A DNA stretch of 64,000 nt from Astrocystis sublimbata (Eukaryota; Ascomycota; Sordariomycetes; Xylariales; Xylariaceae). This document shows positions 13,390 to 25,155 of the stretch, piece after piece (position 1 is the first letter of the stretch; every line of letters begins with the position of its first letter). The position numbers were made by a program, and so were the translations under genes. The stretch lies in NCBI GenBank assembly GCA_022453515.1, contig JAJNNY010000069.1, positions 62,001 to 126,000 of the forward strand, read 5' to 3'. The notes beneath the pieces are model-generated. The model was not told where the DNA came from. It made no database searches and saw only the letters and a program-made list of their open reading frames with translations.

Positions 13390-14905
13390 ATGGTGAGATT
13401 ATCACCACCACCACTGTCTATTTTCAATCTGCTAATGTTGGAGAACAGGGTCAAAATCAGTCGGGCATGAACCCCGGCCGGGATGGCCAGGATGACAAGG
13501 ACAAGAAGAAGGACAAGCCCAAGTACGAGCCGCCGCCGCGCCCGACCACCCGCATCGGCCGCAAGAAGAGAAAGGCCGCCGGCTCCTCCGCCGCCGCCAA
13601 GATGCCCCCCGTCTACCCCACCAGCCGCTGCAAGCTGCGTCTGCTGCGCATGCAGCGCATCCACGACCACCTGCTGCTCGAGGAGGAGTTCGTCGAGAAC
13701 CAGGAGCGCCTGCGCAAGGCCAAGGCTGCTAAGGACAACACGGCGCCTCAGCCCGACGCCGAGGCCGGCGACCGCATGGCCGACGAGCGCGGACGGGTCG
13801 ACGACATGCGCGGCAGCCCCATGGGCGTCGGCACCCTCGAGGAGATGATCGACGACGACCACGCCATCGTCTCCAGCACCACCGGCCCCGAGTACTACGT
13901 CAGCATCATGAGCTTCGTCGACAAGGACCTGCTCGAGCCCGGCGCCTCCGTCCTCCTCCACCACAAGAGCGTCTCCATCGTCGGCGTCCTGACCGACGAC
14001 ACCGACCCCGCCGTCAACGTCATGAAGCTCGACAAGGCCCCCACCGAGTCGTACGCGGACATCGGAGGTCTCGAGCAGCAGATCCAGGAGGTCAGAGAGT
14101 CGGTCGAGCTGCCCCTGCTGCATCCCGAGCTGTACGAGGAGATGGGCATCAAGCCCCCCAAGGGTGTCATCCTCTACGGTGCCCCCGGTACCGGCAAGAC
14201 CCTGCTGGCCAAGGCCGTCGCCAACCAGACTTCGGCCACCTTCTTGCGCATCGTGGGCAGTGAGCTGATTCAGAAGTATCTTGGTGATGGTCCTCGTTTG
14301 GTTCGCCAATTGTTCCAGGTACGTTATGAACTAATACACTAGTCTTCACCACCACTTGCTGTCCACCCAGACTGACCATAGGTCTTGCCATCACACAGGT
14401 AGCAGGCGAGAACGCCCCCTCCATCGTCTTCATCGACGAGATCGACGCCATCGGCACCAAGCGATACGACTCGACATCCGGCGGTGAGCGCGAGGTGCAG
14501 CGCACCATGCTGGAACTACTTAATCAGCTCGACGGCTTCGACGACCGTGGCGACGTCAAGGTCATCATGGCCACCAACAAGATCGAAACCCTCGACCCGG
14601 CCCTCATTCGGCCCGGCCGTATCGACCGCAAGATCCTCTTCGAGAACCCCGACCAGAACACCAAACGCAAGATCTTCCACCTGCACACGAGCAAGATGAG
14701 TTTGAATGAAGACGTCGATCTCGACGAGTTCATCTCCCAGAAAGATGATCTGTCGGGTGCCGATATCAAGGCCATTTGCTCTGAGGCCGGACTGCTCGCG
14801 CTGAGAGAACGACGGATGAGGGTGCAGATGGCGGACTTTAGGTCGGCCAGGGAGAGGGTGCTGCGCACGAAGCAGGAGGGCGAGCCTGAAGGCTTGTACT
14901 TGTAG
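13390..14905 (+). CDS. RPT2: 26S proteasome regulatory ATPase subunit 4 (Rpt2)
   Basis: Exon 1 is only the ATG (13390-13392). Exons 2 and 3 are 13449-14318 and 14399-14905; introns are GTGAGA..CAG and GTACGT..CAG. The protein is 459 aa. Rpt2 is one of six AAA ATPases of the 19S base; it unfolds substrates and opens the 20S gate. Seen in sequence: MGQNQSG, matching the N-myristoylation signal known for Rpt2; a Lys-rich N-tail; a coiled-coil segment; the OB-type region; Walker A GAPGTGKT; Walker B IVFIDEID; an arginine-finger region ([10 protein letters not shown]); and the C-terminal LYL tail (HbYX-like) that docks in the 20S alpha ring. Without the ATG exon the MGQ myristoylation start would be missed, which fixes the start call. 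Confidence 0.97.
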
Positions 14906-15519
14906 TTGTGTGTGTGTTCACTGTGTGCTCAGTCGGGCCCAGTGTTGGAGTGATGGCTTGGCTCGGGCGCTGGGTGTACGGTTGCAATGCAATCTACTGC
15001 GTTGCATCATGAAAACATGCAGTATGCCTTAGATAGCGAGGTTATGTGGCTTCCTCTAGCTTCAGGTTGGAGCTAGAATGCATCTTGAGCTACGGACTAG
15101 CTACGAGCTATAACATAACATCTTAATTAGAAAGCGGTTGTTGAAGCGTCATGACGACTTCAAGTATCTCGTGAGCAACATGGCGTCGTTTTTGTTTCGT
15201 GAATGAGCTCCAGCTGCTCAAGAGACCCGTAGAGTACTAGGGTTTAACGCCCTGATGAGAATGGACTGCCGTTGTTGCATGGTGTATACTGAAGAAGGGT
15301 TATAGGGAATAGACAAAAAATTAATCAAATTAAGCAAAGGTTTACTTTGAACTAAAGTGAAATGGGAGATTTTATATATCATCAAAACTAGACGGAAGAA
15401 ACTAAAATATGTACACTAAATGAACCTGACTAGCATCTCCTTCTCTTATCTTTATCTATACCCCAATCCATCATATCCAATGGCAGATATCTAGGTGTCA
15501 TACATACATTAAACGGAAT
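14906..15519. other. Intergenic between convergent RPT2 and GMC gene
   Basis: No gene seen. It holds the 3' flanks of two convergent genes and an AT-rich block near 15300-15420. Confidence 0.6.
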
Positions 15520-17595
15520 CTATTTACGAAGGATATCATCGACAATCTTCTCCGCCAGAGCATCTATTTTCCACAGTTAGTGCCAGGATCAAAAACAAGT
15601 CAGGAAAAAGAAGAAATCAAAAAGAAAAGAAAGAAAAGGGAAGAACAGATCAAGGGGCTCACATAGCCTGCATGCAAGCACACTCACAAATAGTAGACAT
15701 AGGATGCCCCGGCGGCAGCACCGGCAAGCTGCTCGCATCAACAACCCTCAGCCCCTCCACGCCCCGAACCCTAGCCTGATCATCGAGAACCGCCATGCGG
15801 TCCCCCTCGCGCCCCATCTTACACGTGCACGCCGCGTGGAAAATCGTCGAAAACGACGTCTGGATATGCTTCCAGATCTGCGCGTCGCTCACTACTTCTG
15901 GACCAGGGAAATATTCTTCGCCGATTCGCAGCGTGTCCAGGGCTGGCGCGGCCCAGACCTGCCTAGTTCGCTTGAAAGCTGCGATTGCGACTTCTTTGTC
16001 GGCGGGGTGGCTGAGCCAGGCGGGGTTGATGATTGGCGCGTCGGAGGTTGAGGCGGAGGAGATGGTTACGTTGCCGGTTGAGAGGGTGGCGACCATGCCG
16101 GCTACGACGGTCGCGTAGTTGTAGGCGTCGCTGGGCTGCAGGGTTTGGAAGTTGGAGGCGTTTCCGAAGAAGCCGCCGACGGGCAGATATTCGATCTCGG
16201 GCCAGTCGGAGGAGAAGGTGCTATTTAGTGCGTGGATCGTAGATTGGGTGAGGGTTTTGCGGGGGAGTCGCTCCCAGCCTGTGAAAAGGGGTAAGGGTTA
16301 GTATGTCATGTCTGCCTCTCCCTCCGGGTCTTATGGCTTAGGAAGGCAGGTAACTACGTACCAAGAAGATCAAGCCCAGGACTAGTCAGCGGCCCCTTTC
16401 CCTCCGCATACAGCTTCTCGGCCTCCGCGCTGCCCCCAGGCCGTCCAAGCGCCGAGGCAGTCTCGACATTGACCCTATACGAGCTCCCAAACAGCACATG
16501 GTCCTTCATACCCTGTCCCACGCCGGGACTATCATGAATAACCTTGATCCCGTTTCTTCGCAGGGTCTCCCTCGGCCCAACCCCCGACACCATGAGCAGC
16601 TGCGGGCTCTTGAAAGCCCCAGCCGACACAATGACTTCCTTCGCGGCGTGCAACGTGTACTCAAGACCCCCTGTGTTGACCACGACGCCGGTCGCACGCT
16701 TTTTATCGTCGAATAACACGCGTTTCGCCAGCGTCGACGGAAACACGACGAGGTTAGCATTGGGAAGACCGAGCTGCGGCCGCAGGAAGGCCGTCTCGGA
16801 GGACTCGCGCAAGTTCGTTTCGGCGCTGACAGTCGCGAGTGGATACGCATAAGCGCCAGCAAGCTTCCCGCTCTCGAAGCCGCGCTGCGATCTCAGACCA
16901 ATAGCTTCAAGACCCTTGCTCGCCCAGCTGCTGAAGGGCTGCGCGTACTTGGGGTAGATCACCGAAAGAGGCCCCTTTGTGCCCAGCTTTGAAGCGTCGT
17001 ATTCAGGCGTCGAGTTCGCGAAACGATCGTATGTTCCGCCGATGGGGGGCGTGAAATGCTGGCTTTTCATGTAATAGGGGAGGAAGTTGTCGTATTCGTA
17101 CGCCGAGGAGCCGGTGAGCGCCGCGATCTGGTCGTAGGCGCCCTTGGTTGCGAGGTGGTACGTCATGTAATTGCGCGCGCTGCCGCCGCCGAGGGTTTTG
17201 CCCTGGGGGTAGTGGGCGCGGACATTGAGGAGGGCGGGCTGGGGTTCTGTGATGAAGCCCCAGTCGATGTTCGGCTGCCAGTTATTGACGTCTTTGCCCG
17301 AGAACCAGTTGTCGAACGCGGGGATCTCGCTGAGGTTGCCGTTGGTGGTTTCGTAGAAGGACCCGGCTTCGATCACGCCGATGCGAAGAGTGTGTTGTTG
17401 GGATAGACGCGAGGCGACCGCTAGGCCGGCTGTGCCGCCGCCTACGACGATGTAGTCGAATTCATAGTCCTGCCCGGGGATGCCGAAGCTGCTGCCTAGG
17501 ACCCCGGTGAGGGACGAGTCGTGCGGGATCGCGGCCGCGGTGGAGATGGTGGATAGCGCGGTGGCTGCTAGGAGGGATAGGTGGAGGAAATGCAT
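15520..17595 (-). CDS. Secreted GMC-family FAD oxidoreductase
   Basis: Three exons on the minus strand, 17595-16362, 16278-15688 and 15563-15520, give 622 aa. Donors are GTACGT and GTGAGT. The last exon (14 codons plus the end of a split Tyr codon) supplies the conserved ALAEKIVDDIL tail and would be missed if the frame were stopped in the intron. A hydrophobic signal peptide (MHFLHLSLLAATALS) precedes the FAD-binding motif DYIVVGGGTAGLAVASRL. The GMC signature region GKTLGGGSARNYM and the C-terminal GHPMSTI segment are present. The family (glucose, aryl-alcohol and related oxidases, dehydrogenases) oxidises alcohols with FAD; the substrate is unknown. The signal peptide suggests secretion, for example in lignocellulose attack or extracellular metabolite oxidation. 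No lesion seen. Confidence 0.92.
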
Positions 17596-19638
17596 TCTGG
17601 GTACTTGAGTAGCTGGAAAAACAGTAGTGACTTGAATGAAAAACAAATTGATCGGATAAAATATGTATCGAGAAAGCGAAGATGAGATTAATTGAAGAAA
17701 AGAGAAAGAGAGGGCGAAGAATGGTTTGAGTGAGTGAGTGAGTGACTTGACAATTGTGAATGATGAGAAACACCCAGCTGCTCGAGGTGTTCGTCGTCCT
17801 CTCCCTCCCTTTATATAAGATCCTGAGGATTTGAAGTAGTAGTAGATAACCTCACATGTCGGCCGGTGTGAATGCCAGGTATCAGGCACCATCGACACGG
17901 CCACCCTGACTCGAATCCAATGAGGCTGCCTCGACGACATGGCGAATGGTCGCTGGGGGCGGTAGCCAGCTAGCATCCGACGGCAACTAGGCACCCATCC
18001 GTCTTGTTCCTGTTCCTGTTCCTGTTCCTGTCAATCGTCTGAAGGTGGTGGTGAATCATAGCCATATGATCGGTCGGTGTCCGAATCCTACGTCGCTAAC
18101 AATAGAAAAAAAACAATAGCTGAATAGCTAGCATCCCGACAAGCCTCAACGGAGGGCTGACAGCCCATGGCGGGAGGGCCGTGAAGCTAGCTGGGTGCGC
18201 CGCACACAGCTCAAAGTGTATATTATCATCACGGGTGTAGTATCATTTAGATGATAGGAGGAGTTTCCAGCGGCGTGTTGCTGCGGCTGAGCCATGGTAG
18301 AGATTCAGGCGTGAGGGAAGGCTGATGCGGTACAGCCACATTCGATGCTTTGACAGCTGAGGAGTTAGTCACGGGTTGTTTCTCGGTAGACAAGTATCTA
18401 TCCTGGATAGCCATGTGCGCGGGAACTGACTGCGCAGACAGCTAGGGTGCCATAGTAGCTATTTTGATCCTTCAGGAATGATCCGGATAAGTTCCGTCTA
18501 ACTTGAAAGCAGGGTTAATACAGCATGGTCAAGAAGAGGACTCGCAGTGGACTCACAGCTTCATCAATATTTGATGACTTATGGGCATTGCTCCTGGCAC
18601 ATCGACACTTGAGCTACGATCAAACTATTGTGCTTCTCATGTTGACTCGTGGAGACACGGAGCGTGCCGATATGTTTTCTCTCCTGGATAGGACCAATTG
18701 AGTGAAAGAAGGACTATAGATATTCGTATATTCCAGAATAGGTCAACATATCATAGCTTGTGGGCAGGTAATAATTGCTATCTAAAGAAACTGAACAGTT
18801 AATTGTTCTCCTGATGTTATGACTCAGCTGTGAACCTTCGTATGCAAGCATTGTTATTTAGAGGCGAAGGCCTAAGTCCGGTCGGTGGAACTAAAGAAGA
18901 ACATCTATAATTATAGAAGCGGTCCGACATGCTCGTAAGGTCCTAAATGAGACCCTGCATCTTTATAATATTTAAGCATATACTCTAAGCCAACGCTAGC
19001 ATAGGTCTGCGATAGGCGAACGGGCATCTCCGGTCTATGAGAAAAACATAGACACGATCTATTATAAATGTTCTCGTCTAGTGTAGTCCTCTAAAAATGA
19101 AGAGATGATCATAATATTGTTACCAGTTACGCATTACCTTAAAGCGTTGGTCTCTCTGTGTTACTGCCATGATAAGAGAGAACGAAAGCAATGGAATCAA
19201 GGTGCCTACCTTCAGCTGTGGCCTAGGCGCGAGAAATAAGCAAGCGTATCACATGAATGCTATAGTGGCTTATAACATGACATGTTTATTTTTACATTTT
19301 CAAGGTACCTAGGTAGAAATACCTAGTGGGTACCTGCTATTCAGTAAGAGTACGTTGCACTCGCAACCACAACCTTGGCGGAGTTATCGCGCTTCGGCTT
19401 CCGGGTCTTTGTCTCAGCCACAGGACTTCGAGCTTCCAAAAGCTGCCGCTTAATCAATATTTAACGCGGAAAGACACAGCTGTCGAAACAAACGATGAAG
19501 CGTTGTACGGAGTATCAGCGCTGAGTGAAGCAGACACTACATTTCTCACCAATCTCACTTCATTCATATCATATCCCACCTTCACCTATGAACCTACTTC
19601 ATTGCTGCCTCTTACGCCCAAACCGCCGACTCTCCACC
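17596..19638. other. 2-kb intergenic region
   Basis: No gene seen. It includes a (CTGTTC)n hexamer run of about four units near 18005-18032, an AT-richer segment near 18900-19120, a TACCTAGGTA palindrome at 19306-19315 and, at 19379-19389, the word CGGAGTTATCG that recurs upstream of the PKS-NRPS. The 3' part is the promoter of the short-chain dehydrogenase gene. Confidence 0.5.
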
Positions 19639-20476
19639 ATGACTTCCAGTGTTCCGCGCTCCCTCACCGGAAAGGTCGCCATCATCACCGGTGCTTCCAA
19701 GGGCATCGGCAAGGCCACCGCCGTTGCGCTCGCGCGGCAGGGCGCCACCGTTGTGCTCAACTACTCGTCCGACGAGCAGGCCGCCCAGGATGCCCTCGTG
19801 GAAGTGCAGAAGGCCGGTGCTGGCGAGGCACGCCTCGTGCGCGCCGACGTAGGCACCATTGCCGGCGGCCAGTCGCTCGTCAAGCAGACCGTCGATGCCT
19901 TCGGGAAGATCGATGTGTTGATCCCCAACGCCGCGATCATGCCCATGAAAGACCTCGAACACACGTCTGAAGCCGACTTTGACGGCACCTTTGCGCTCAA
20001 TGTCAAGGGCCCCTATTTCCTAGCCCAGGTGAGTGACCCCAATTTCTGTTGCGGGATTCGTGAAGGCGCCCGTCGCACAGGCAAAAGATTCTGACTGTAA
20101 CTCCCAGGCTGCTGCCCCTCACATGGCTCGAGGCTCGCACATCGTCTTCATGTCGACGACGCTGACAGTGGCTTCGACCGTGATGCCGACCTACCTGCTG
20201 TACAACAGCACCAAGGGCGCCGTCGAGCAGATGACGCGCGTCATGAGCAAGGACCTCGGGCGCAAGGGCATCTTTGTCAACGCCGTGTCGCCTGGGCCCA
20301 CGGGCACCGAGCTGTTCTTCCGCGGCAAGAGCGAGGAGATGGTCAAGACCATTGCCAACTTCAACCCCCATGGTCGTATCGGTGGGCCCGAGGAGGTCGC
20401 GGAGAGCATTGTCTACTTGGCTCAGTCGTCTTGGGTCTCGGGCCAGGTTCTCCGCGTCAATGGTGGCATGGCTTAG
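19639..20476 (+). CDS. Short-chain dehydrogenase/reductase (SDR)
   Basis: Two exons, 19639-20028 and 20108-20476, with a GTGAGT..CAG intron and a CTGTAAC branch site, encode 252 aa, normal for a classical SDR. Cofactor motif TGASKGIG, the NAA-type motif (IPNAA), catalytic YNSTK (YxxxK) and the SPGPTGTELF loop are all present. It would oxidise or reduce a hydroxy/keto group with NAD(P)(H); the substrate is unknown. ATG 19639 has a good context (CCACCATG). An in-frame upstream ATG at 19588 would add a basic, Arg-containing leader (MNLLHCCLLRPNRRLST) that resembles a mitochondrial presequence, so alternative starts are possible. It may be a peripheral member of the metabolite region; nothing in the sequence proves this. 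Confidence 0.92.
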
Positions 20477-22053
20477 GTTGAGGACACTATTGTTACATAG
20501 GAGATTCACAATATCTAAACTAGCTGGCAATGTGATCTGCATCGCGACTTATCGTGCACTTTGCATGCAAGTTGATTGTGTTGTCTTGATGCAAGTATGA
20601 TACTAGAATGTGAACATGCTACTTGAACTTAGACTATTGATTTCAATAACCCGGGTTCCAAATGAATTACTTGCAAGCTTTCAGATAATCAATTACTATG
20701 TTTTTACCTATTCATTGCTAATCATTTGACAAAGTTAGCCCCTCTTTAGGTTTAAAAACTCTTCATCAGATCAAGATTTATTAGTTCTCAGAACTCATAC
20801 CTAGGTACCTAGGTAGTACATGATCTCATAGCCTTAGTAGATAGTGCACCTCCGCCGCAATAGCAGGGATAGGATGGCCTCGGCACACTCAGGCCACGGG
20901 TCAGGCGTTTGTGGCTTACAAATGATTCCACCGCCAGCTGATGTTGTCATACGCCGTGCAGTAGTTTGTGTAACGAGACGGAAGTAAGCGCGATATTCGC
21001 TTGAAAGTCCATGCAGGATCGGCTTCGGGACAACTCTCGTCGTTAGGGCCGACCACAACGTGCCGCAGCTCGGAGTTTCTCTACGCATCTCACTCACCGA
21101 AAATAGAAAACGAATGGTCCCCCCGCGGGTGCCTGGGAAGTCCATCAGCACTGTTATGAAACTCATCTCACGGCTTAGCTAGGCATGTCACTATTGAGTG
21201 AAGGATGGATGTACCAATGTGTCTTGGGCCCCCGAGCACCATTTAGCTAAACGCCATAGTATAAGGCATCAACTACTATAGAACATGACCCAATGCGGAC
21301 ATAAGAATGAATGTTTATGAAAACTGTTATTCCTAAGTCAAAATGGAAATCACTTGAACTGTGCCACTTCGGAATCATAACTGCCTACCTACCATTGCTA
21401 GATTTAGGGCTGTCGGTACGTGGTCCCAATGGACCCCCAGGTATAGTCTCAGGCTCAGGCTTCAGCCTCAAGCCATCACTGATACCCCATTCCACTATCA
21501 CATGTACTGAGGCCCCCTCAACAACAGTCCCGACAGCGGACATCGGCGCGACGCCATCGCCGATATTGACAGCCGCAGAGCGTAGTGCGCAGTGCGGCCG
21601 TTCAGGCGGTGAGACAGGCGTTGCGCCAGCCACCTACGGCTTTCTCAACCAGCAACGGATAAGCTGACTCGCTTATTGCTCAACTTCTCCACTGGGCTGC
21701 GGGTACCAGCTTTGAGGATGCCAATCAAGAATGACATATAAGAAAAGCACATATTTCTTACTCTATAAGTAATCCTCATGTTTGTAATGTCTTAGTTGCA
21801 TACGTCTGGCTTATCCGGATCTTACCCCTTTTATAGGGGGGAACCCGGGACTATATTAGGGTACCCATAGTGGGAACTATCTACTGCACCATCAGGGATC
21901 ATCTCAGCCCTAGCATAGTGGGGTTGCTGCCAAGTTTGGCGTTATCGTGCGATCGCAAATAGGTACTGTACAGATCGTTCTGGCGCAATGATGCGCTATC
22001 TTGTGCCAAGTCGCTGGAGATCTCCGTTCTCAAGTATTGTAGGTAAACATCTC
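20477..22053. other. Intergenic between SDR and MFS genes
   Basis: No supportable gene; the open frame at 21311-21667 has no family pattern. Two overlapping TACCTAGGTA palindromes lie at 20798-20807 and 20806-20815. Confidence 0.55.
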
Positions 22054-23250
22054 TCAAGCCTTTCCCCACTTCCAAGCTTTGCCCATATGGCCCATGTAAG
22101 ACGCTCGGGTCAAGACGAAACCCAGAATGCCCACAACCATGATGAGGGCGCAGAACACCTTGAGCCACACGTAGGAATCTCGCGCGTAGCCCGCCCCCGC
22201 TGCGGAGAGCACGCCTGCAATAGGCTGGTTGATGAGCACGGACGGGGCGATGACAAGATACACGGCGCCGAGGTAGGTTCCGAGCTGGCTCATGTCTGGG
22301 CAGACCTGGGCGATCAGCGTCGGCACCATGGAGACGAAGGTACCGGAGCCGAAGCCGTACAGGGTCGCGAAGGCGATGCGCCCCTCCCGCCACGGTGCTC
22401 CGATCCACAATCCGAGCACCACTGCGACAGTGTAAATGCTGAATGCGATTACGGTGTTGAAGCGCCCGTAGCGGTCGCCGAGCCAGCCGGGTACGATCCG
22501 GCCGATGGTGCTGGTGAGGTAGATTAGTCAAGTGAAGAATGCAAATGTTTGAGTGGACACGGCCGCTGGGAGACTTTCTGCATACCTTGTAGTGTTCAGG
22601 GTGACGAGCAAGTCATTGGCCAATTGCCGGCCGTTACCGTGAGCTTCGGCATCGACGGTAACGTAGTTGATGGGAATGAAGACACCGAGGAAGTAGAAGA
22701 AACACGACAGGGCGAGCGCGAGGACAGGGCCAGGCTTCAGAAGCGACACCGCCAAGAGCCGGGACAGACGGAACGGCGGGACAACACTGTTGGCCGGCCG
22801 TGGGCGCCGGGATGTCGTGGCAATGGCGACGAGCAGAAGGACAAAGTAGGTCAGGGCCACGGCGCGGATCGTCCAGGGGAAGCCGATGTGGTCGAGTAGG
22901 ACCGGAATGACGGCTGTGCCGACGACGGCGCCGAGGGCACTCCCGGCACTGACGATGCCGAGCGCCAAACCCCGTCGGGCCTGGAACCAGGTACCTGTAG
23001 CGGTGGTGCCCGCGACGAAGATGGCGCCGGTGCCAGCAGCGCTGATGACGCTCTGGGTGAAGAAGATCTGCACATAAGTGTCTAATGGGGGCAGCTCTCC
23101 TGCGGGGCCGGTGCTGGTGTTAGACCTGTCGGTATCGGTGTTGGCGTCTGTATCAGCATTATGTGTGAGCTTCTCACTGTTGGGCGAGCGCTCGTGGTCC
23201 TGGTGAGCCTGGGCCGCAACCAACGCCGACGGTGTCTTTGTAGTGCTCAT
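22054..23250 (-). CDS. MFS transporter (monocarboxylate-porter type), N-terminally deleted
   Basis: Two exons on the minus strand, 23250-22586 and 22510-22054, with a GTATGC..CAG intron, encode 373 aa. From about residue 60 the protein matches fungal monocarboxylate-transporter-like MFS carriers: TYVQIFFTQSV, the GLALGIVSAGSALGAVV helix, the mid-protein segment FLGVFIPINYV, GRIVPGWLGDRYGRFN (loop 8-9 motif) and later membrane helices. The soluble N-tail of these carriers, which normally leads into helix 1, here runs straight from PPLD into TYVQIFF, a segment normally at helix 4. Helices 1-3, about 95-100 residues, are absent, and no intron position could hide them. The protein is shorter than the usual 450-480 aa. 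I infer an in-frame deletion and probable loss of transport. Close to the SDR and the regulator, it could once have been the cluster exporter. Confidence 0.85.
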
Positions 23251-25155
23251 TGTAGATTGCGTCGTCGGATGCAGAGAGACTCAGAACCTCAGATGCAAAA
23301 TTCCAGACTTGAGACGATGGCTAGATGCGTTACTATTCGGCTGTTGGTGTGGCCATATCAAAGGGGTTTGCGAGCATTATGGCCATAGTATAGGTGTGGA
23401 TGTTGGAACTTTGTAGTTCGTGAGCTCGCTACAAGCAATTCTCTCGCGTCGGCGATTGCCATTAAGCCCGTCTCCACGGCGAGTCCCGATAGTACATCCG
23501 TTATGTACTCCAAGTACCTGGACCCCTGAGGTACATAGTAGATCAGCCCTACCTAAGGGACATACCCGGCACTTGCCAGGTAATGCAGCGATTCACATGC
23601 GGCTCACATGCTGGCCCGGGCCGCATTGCATGCCTACCTTAGATACGCGGATCCAGTTGCCGTAAACTAGCCTGTTCATGCCAGTAAGAAGCCGCTTTCG
23701 TAGACTATGTTGCGAAGCATCCACCCTTTCCGATTCGTCTTACATACGCCGTAATTACTATTCGGTCCTCAGATTAGGAATATTCGTCATAAGTCTTTAA
23801 CGGGTCTGACTTGATTTTGGCTTTAAATCCGATGTTGCACACGATTGTTACCAATCCAATTTACACAAGTCCTTTTCCCTCCGCCCCTTTCCGTACCTAC
23901 ATAGGCTATTACCATCTGACACTGCCTGAGGCCCATGGCCAGAACGCATACTACAGCTATGTACCTAGTATGGGTACACAAACTGTCTGTGGCTGGAATA
24001 GTACTCTCCTGCTCCGACTCATCTTGTCAGCGTCAGCCACTCGACAGCCACCTCATTGGCTGCCCTGCGCTGCTTCGCTGCGATGTGCACATCCGCTATG
24101 CGAACGTCAGACGCCGACAGGTATGCGTATGCGATCGTCTAGAAGCCGGATAATGGATGCCTTCTCTAACAAGCACCGCGGGAACCGATGACCCAAGTTG
24201 AGAAGTATGATTGAGACACGCAGCTGCAGCTGACAAAAGCAACCTCCACGGCTGATTGATGGCAGTAAAAGGCTCACGCACTGTAAGCATCGCCCCTCTC
24301 GACTGAGAGCACAAAGGACCTAGGTCTGTATCTAAAATAACTACTGTTTCAACTTTCAGACCCCAAGTCGTGGCCGAGGTGCCGCACAAAATAGATAAGC
24401 CACTTCTAGGTTCTTAGTAGTTCATACCCCCTTAGGAACTAATATATAATATCTATTGTTTTATTACTACCTAGTTATGTAGTAGGTATTTATTAATTGT
24501 AAAATAAACGAGTTATTCCATGAGTAAAGAAATATCTATTAGAATATATACCAACTTAGAAAGCATATAAGACCATCTTATCTGTGTTGTATGGCGCTTT
24601 GATGGCTTGGCAGCACATGGGAAAAAGCAATAGGTGTCTAAGTAAGATGCACCCAATAAAACCAATTCCTTCCTCGGTGCACTGGAGTATAACAGCTGGC
24701 AGTTAACTCGACATATGAACATGATACCTGCGCTGTATGACTGCCGGAGCATTCAAAATGGGGCATCATCCTGCCCTATGCGGCCTTCGATTCGCCATGA
24801 TACCGTGAATCATTCCACAATGATGACAGTACTGCCACTATCACGGCATCGAAGCTTCTCAAGCCGCGCAGGAACTCACCACTTTCAGCTGAGAGAAAGC
24901 AGAATCTGGCTTAAGCCCGATGCGGGTTGGGGCTTGCGCATGGAATCTGCCGAGGTAATCATCTATCTTATGCACCATTGTATATATCGCATGGCCTGAT
25001 ATGGCCACTACATAGTGTTGCAGGTTTCTGTGTATAACAGGATCATATAGTTGCTGTCACAAATCATCGATTTGCTTCCCATGTCAGATCATGATTGAGG
25101 AACGGTTTCATATTCGAATACGACTTTTCCATCTTCTCATCCGGCACACGGCCTC
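23251..25155. other. 1.9-kb intergenic region
   Basis: No gene seen. It holds the promoters of the MFS gene (left) and of the Zn2Cys6 regulator (right) and an AT-rich block near 24420-24540. Confidence 0.55.
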
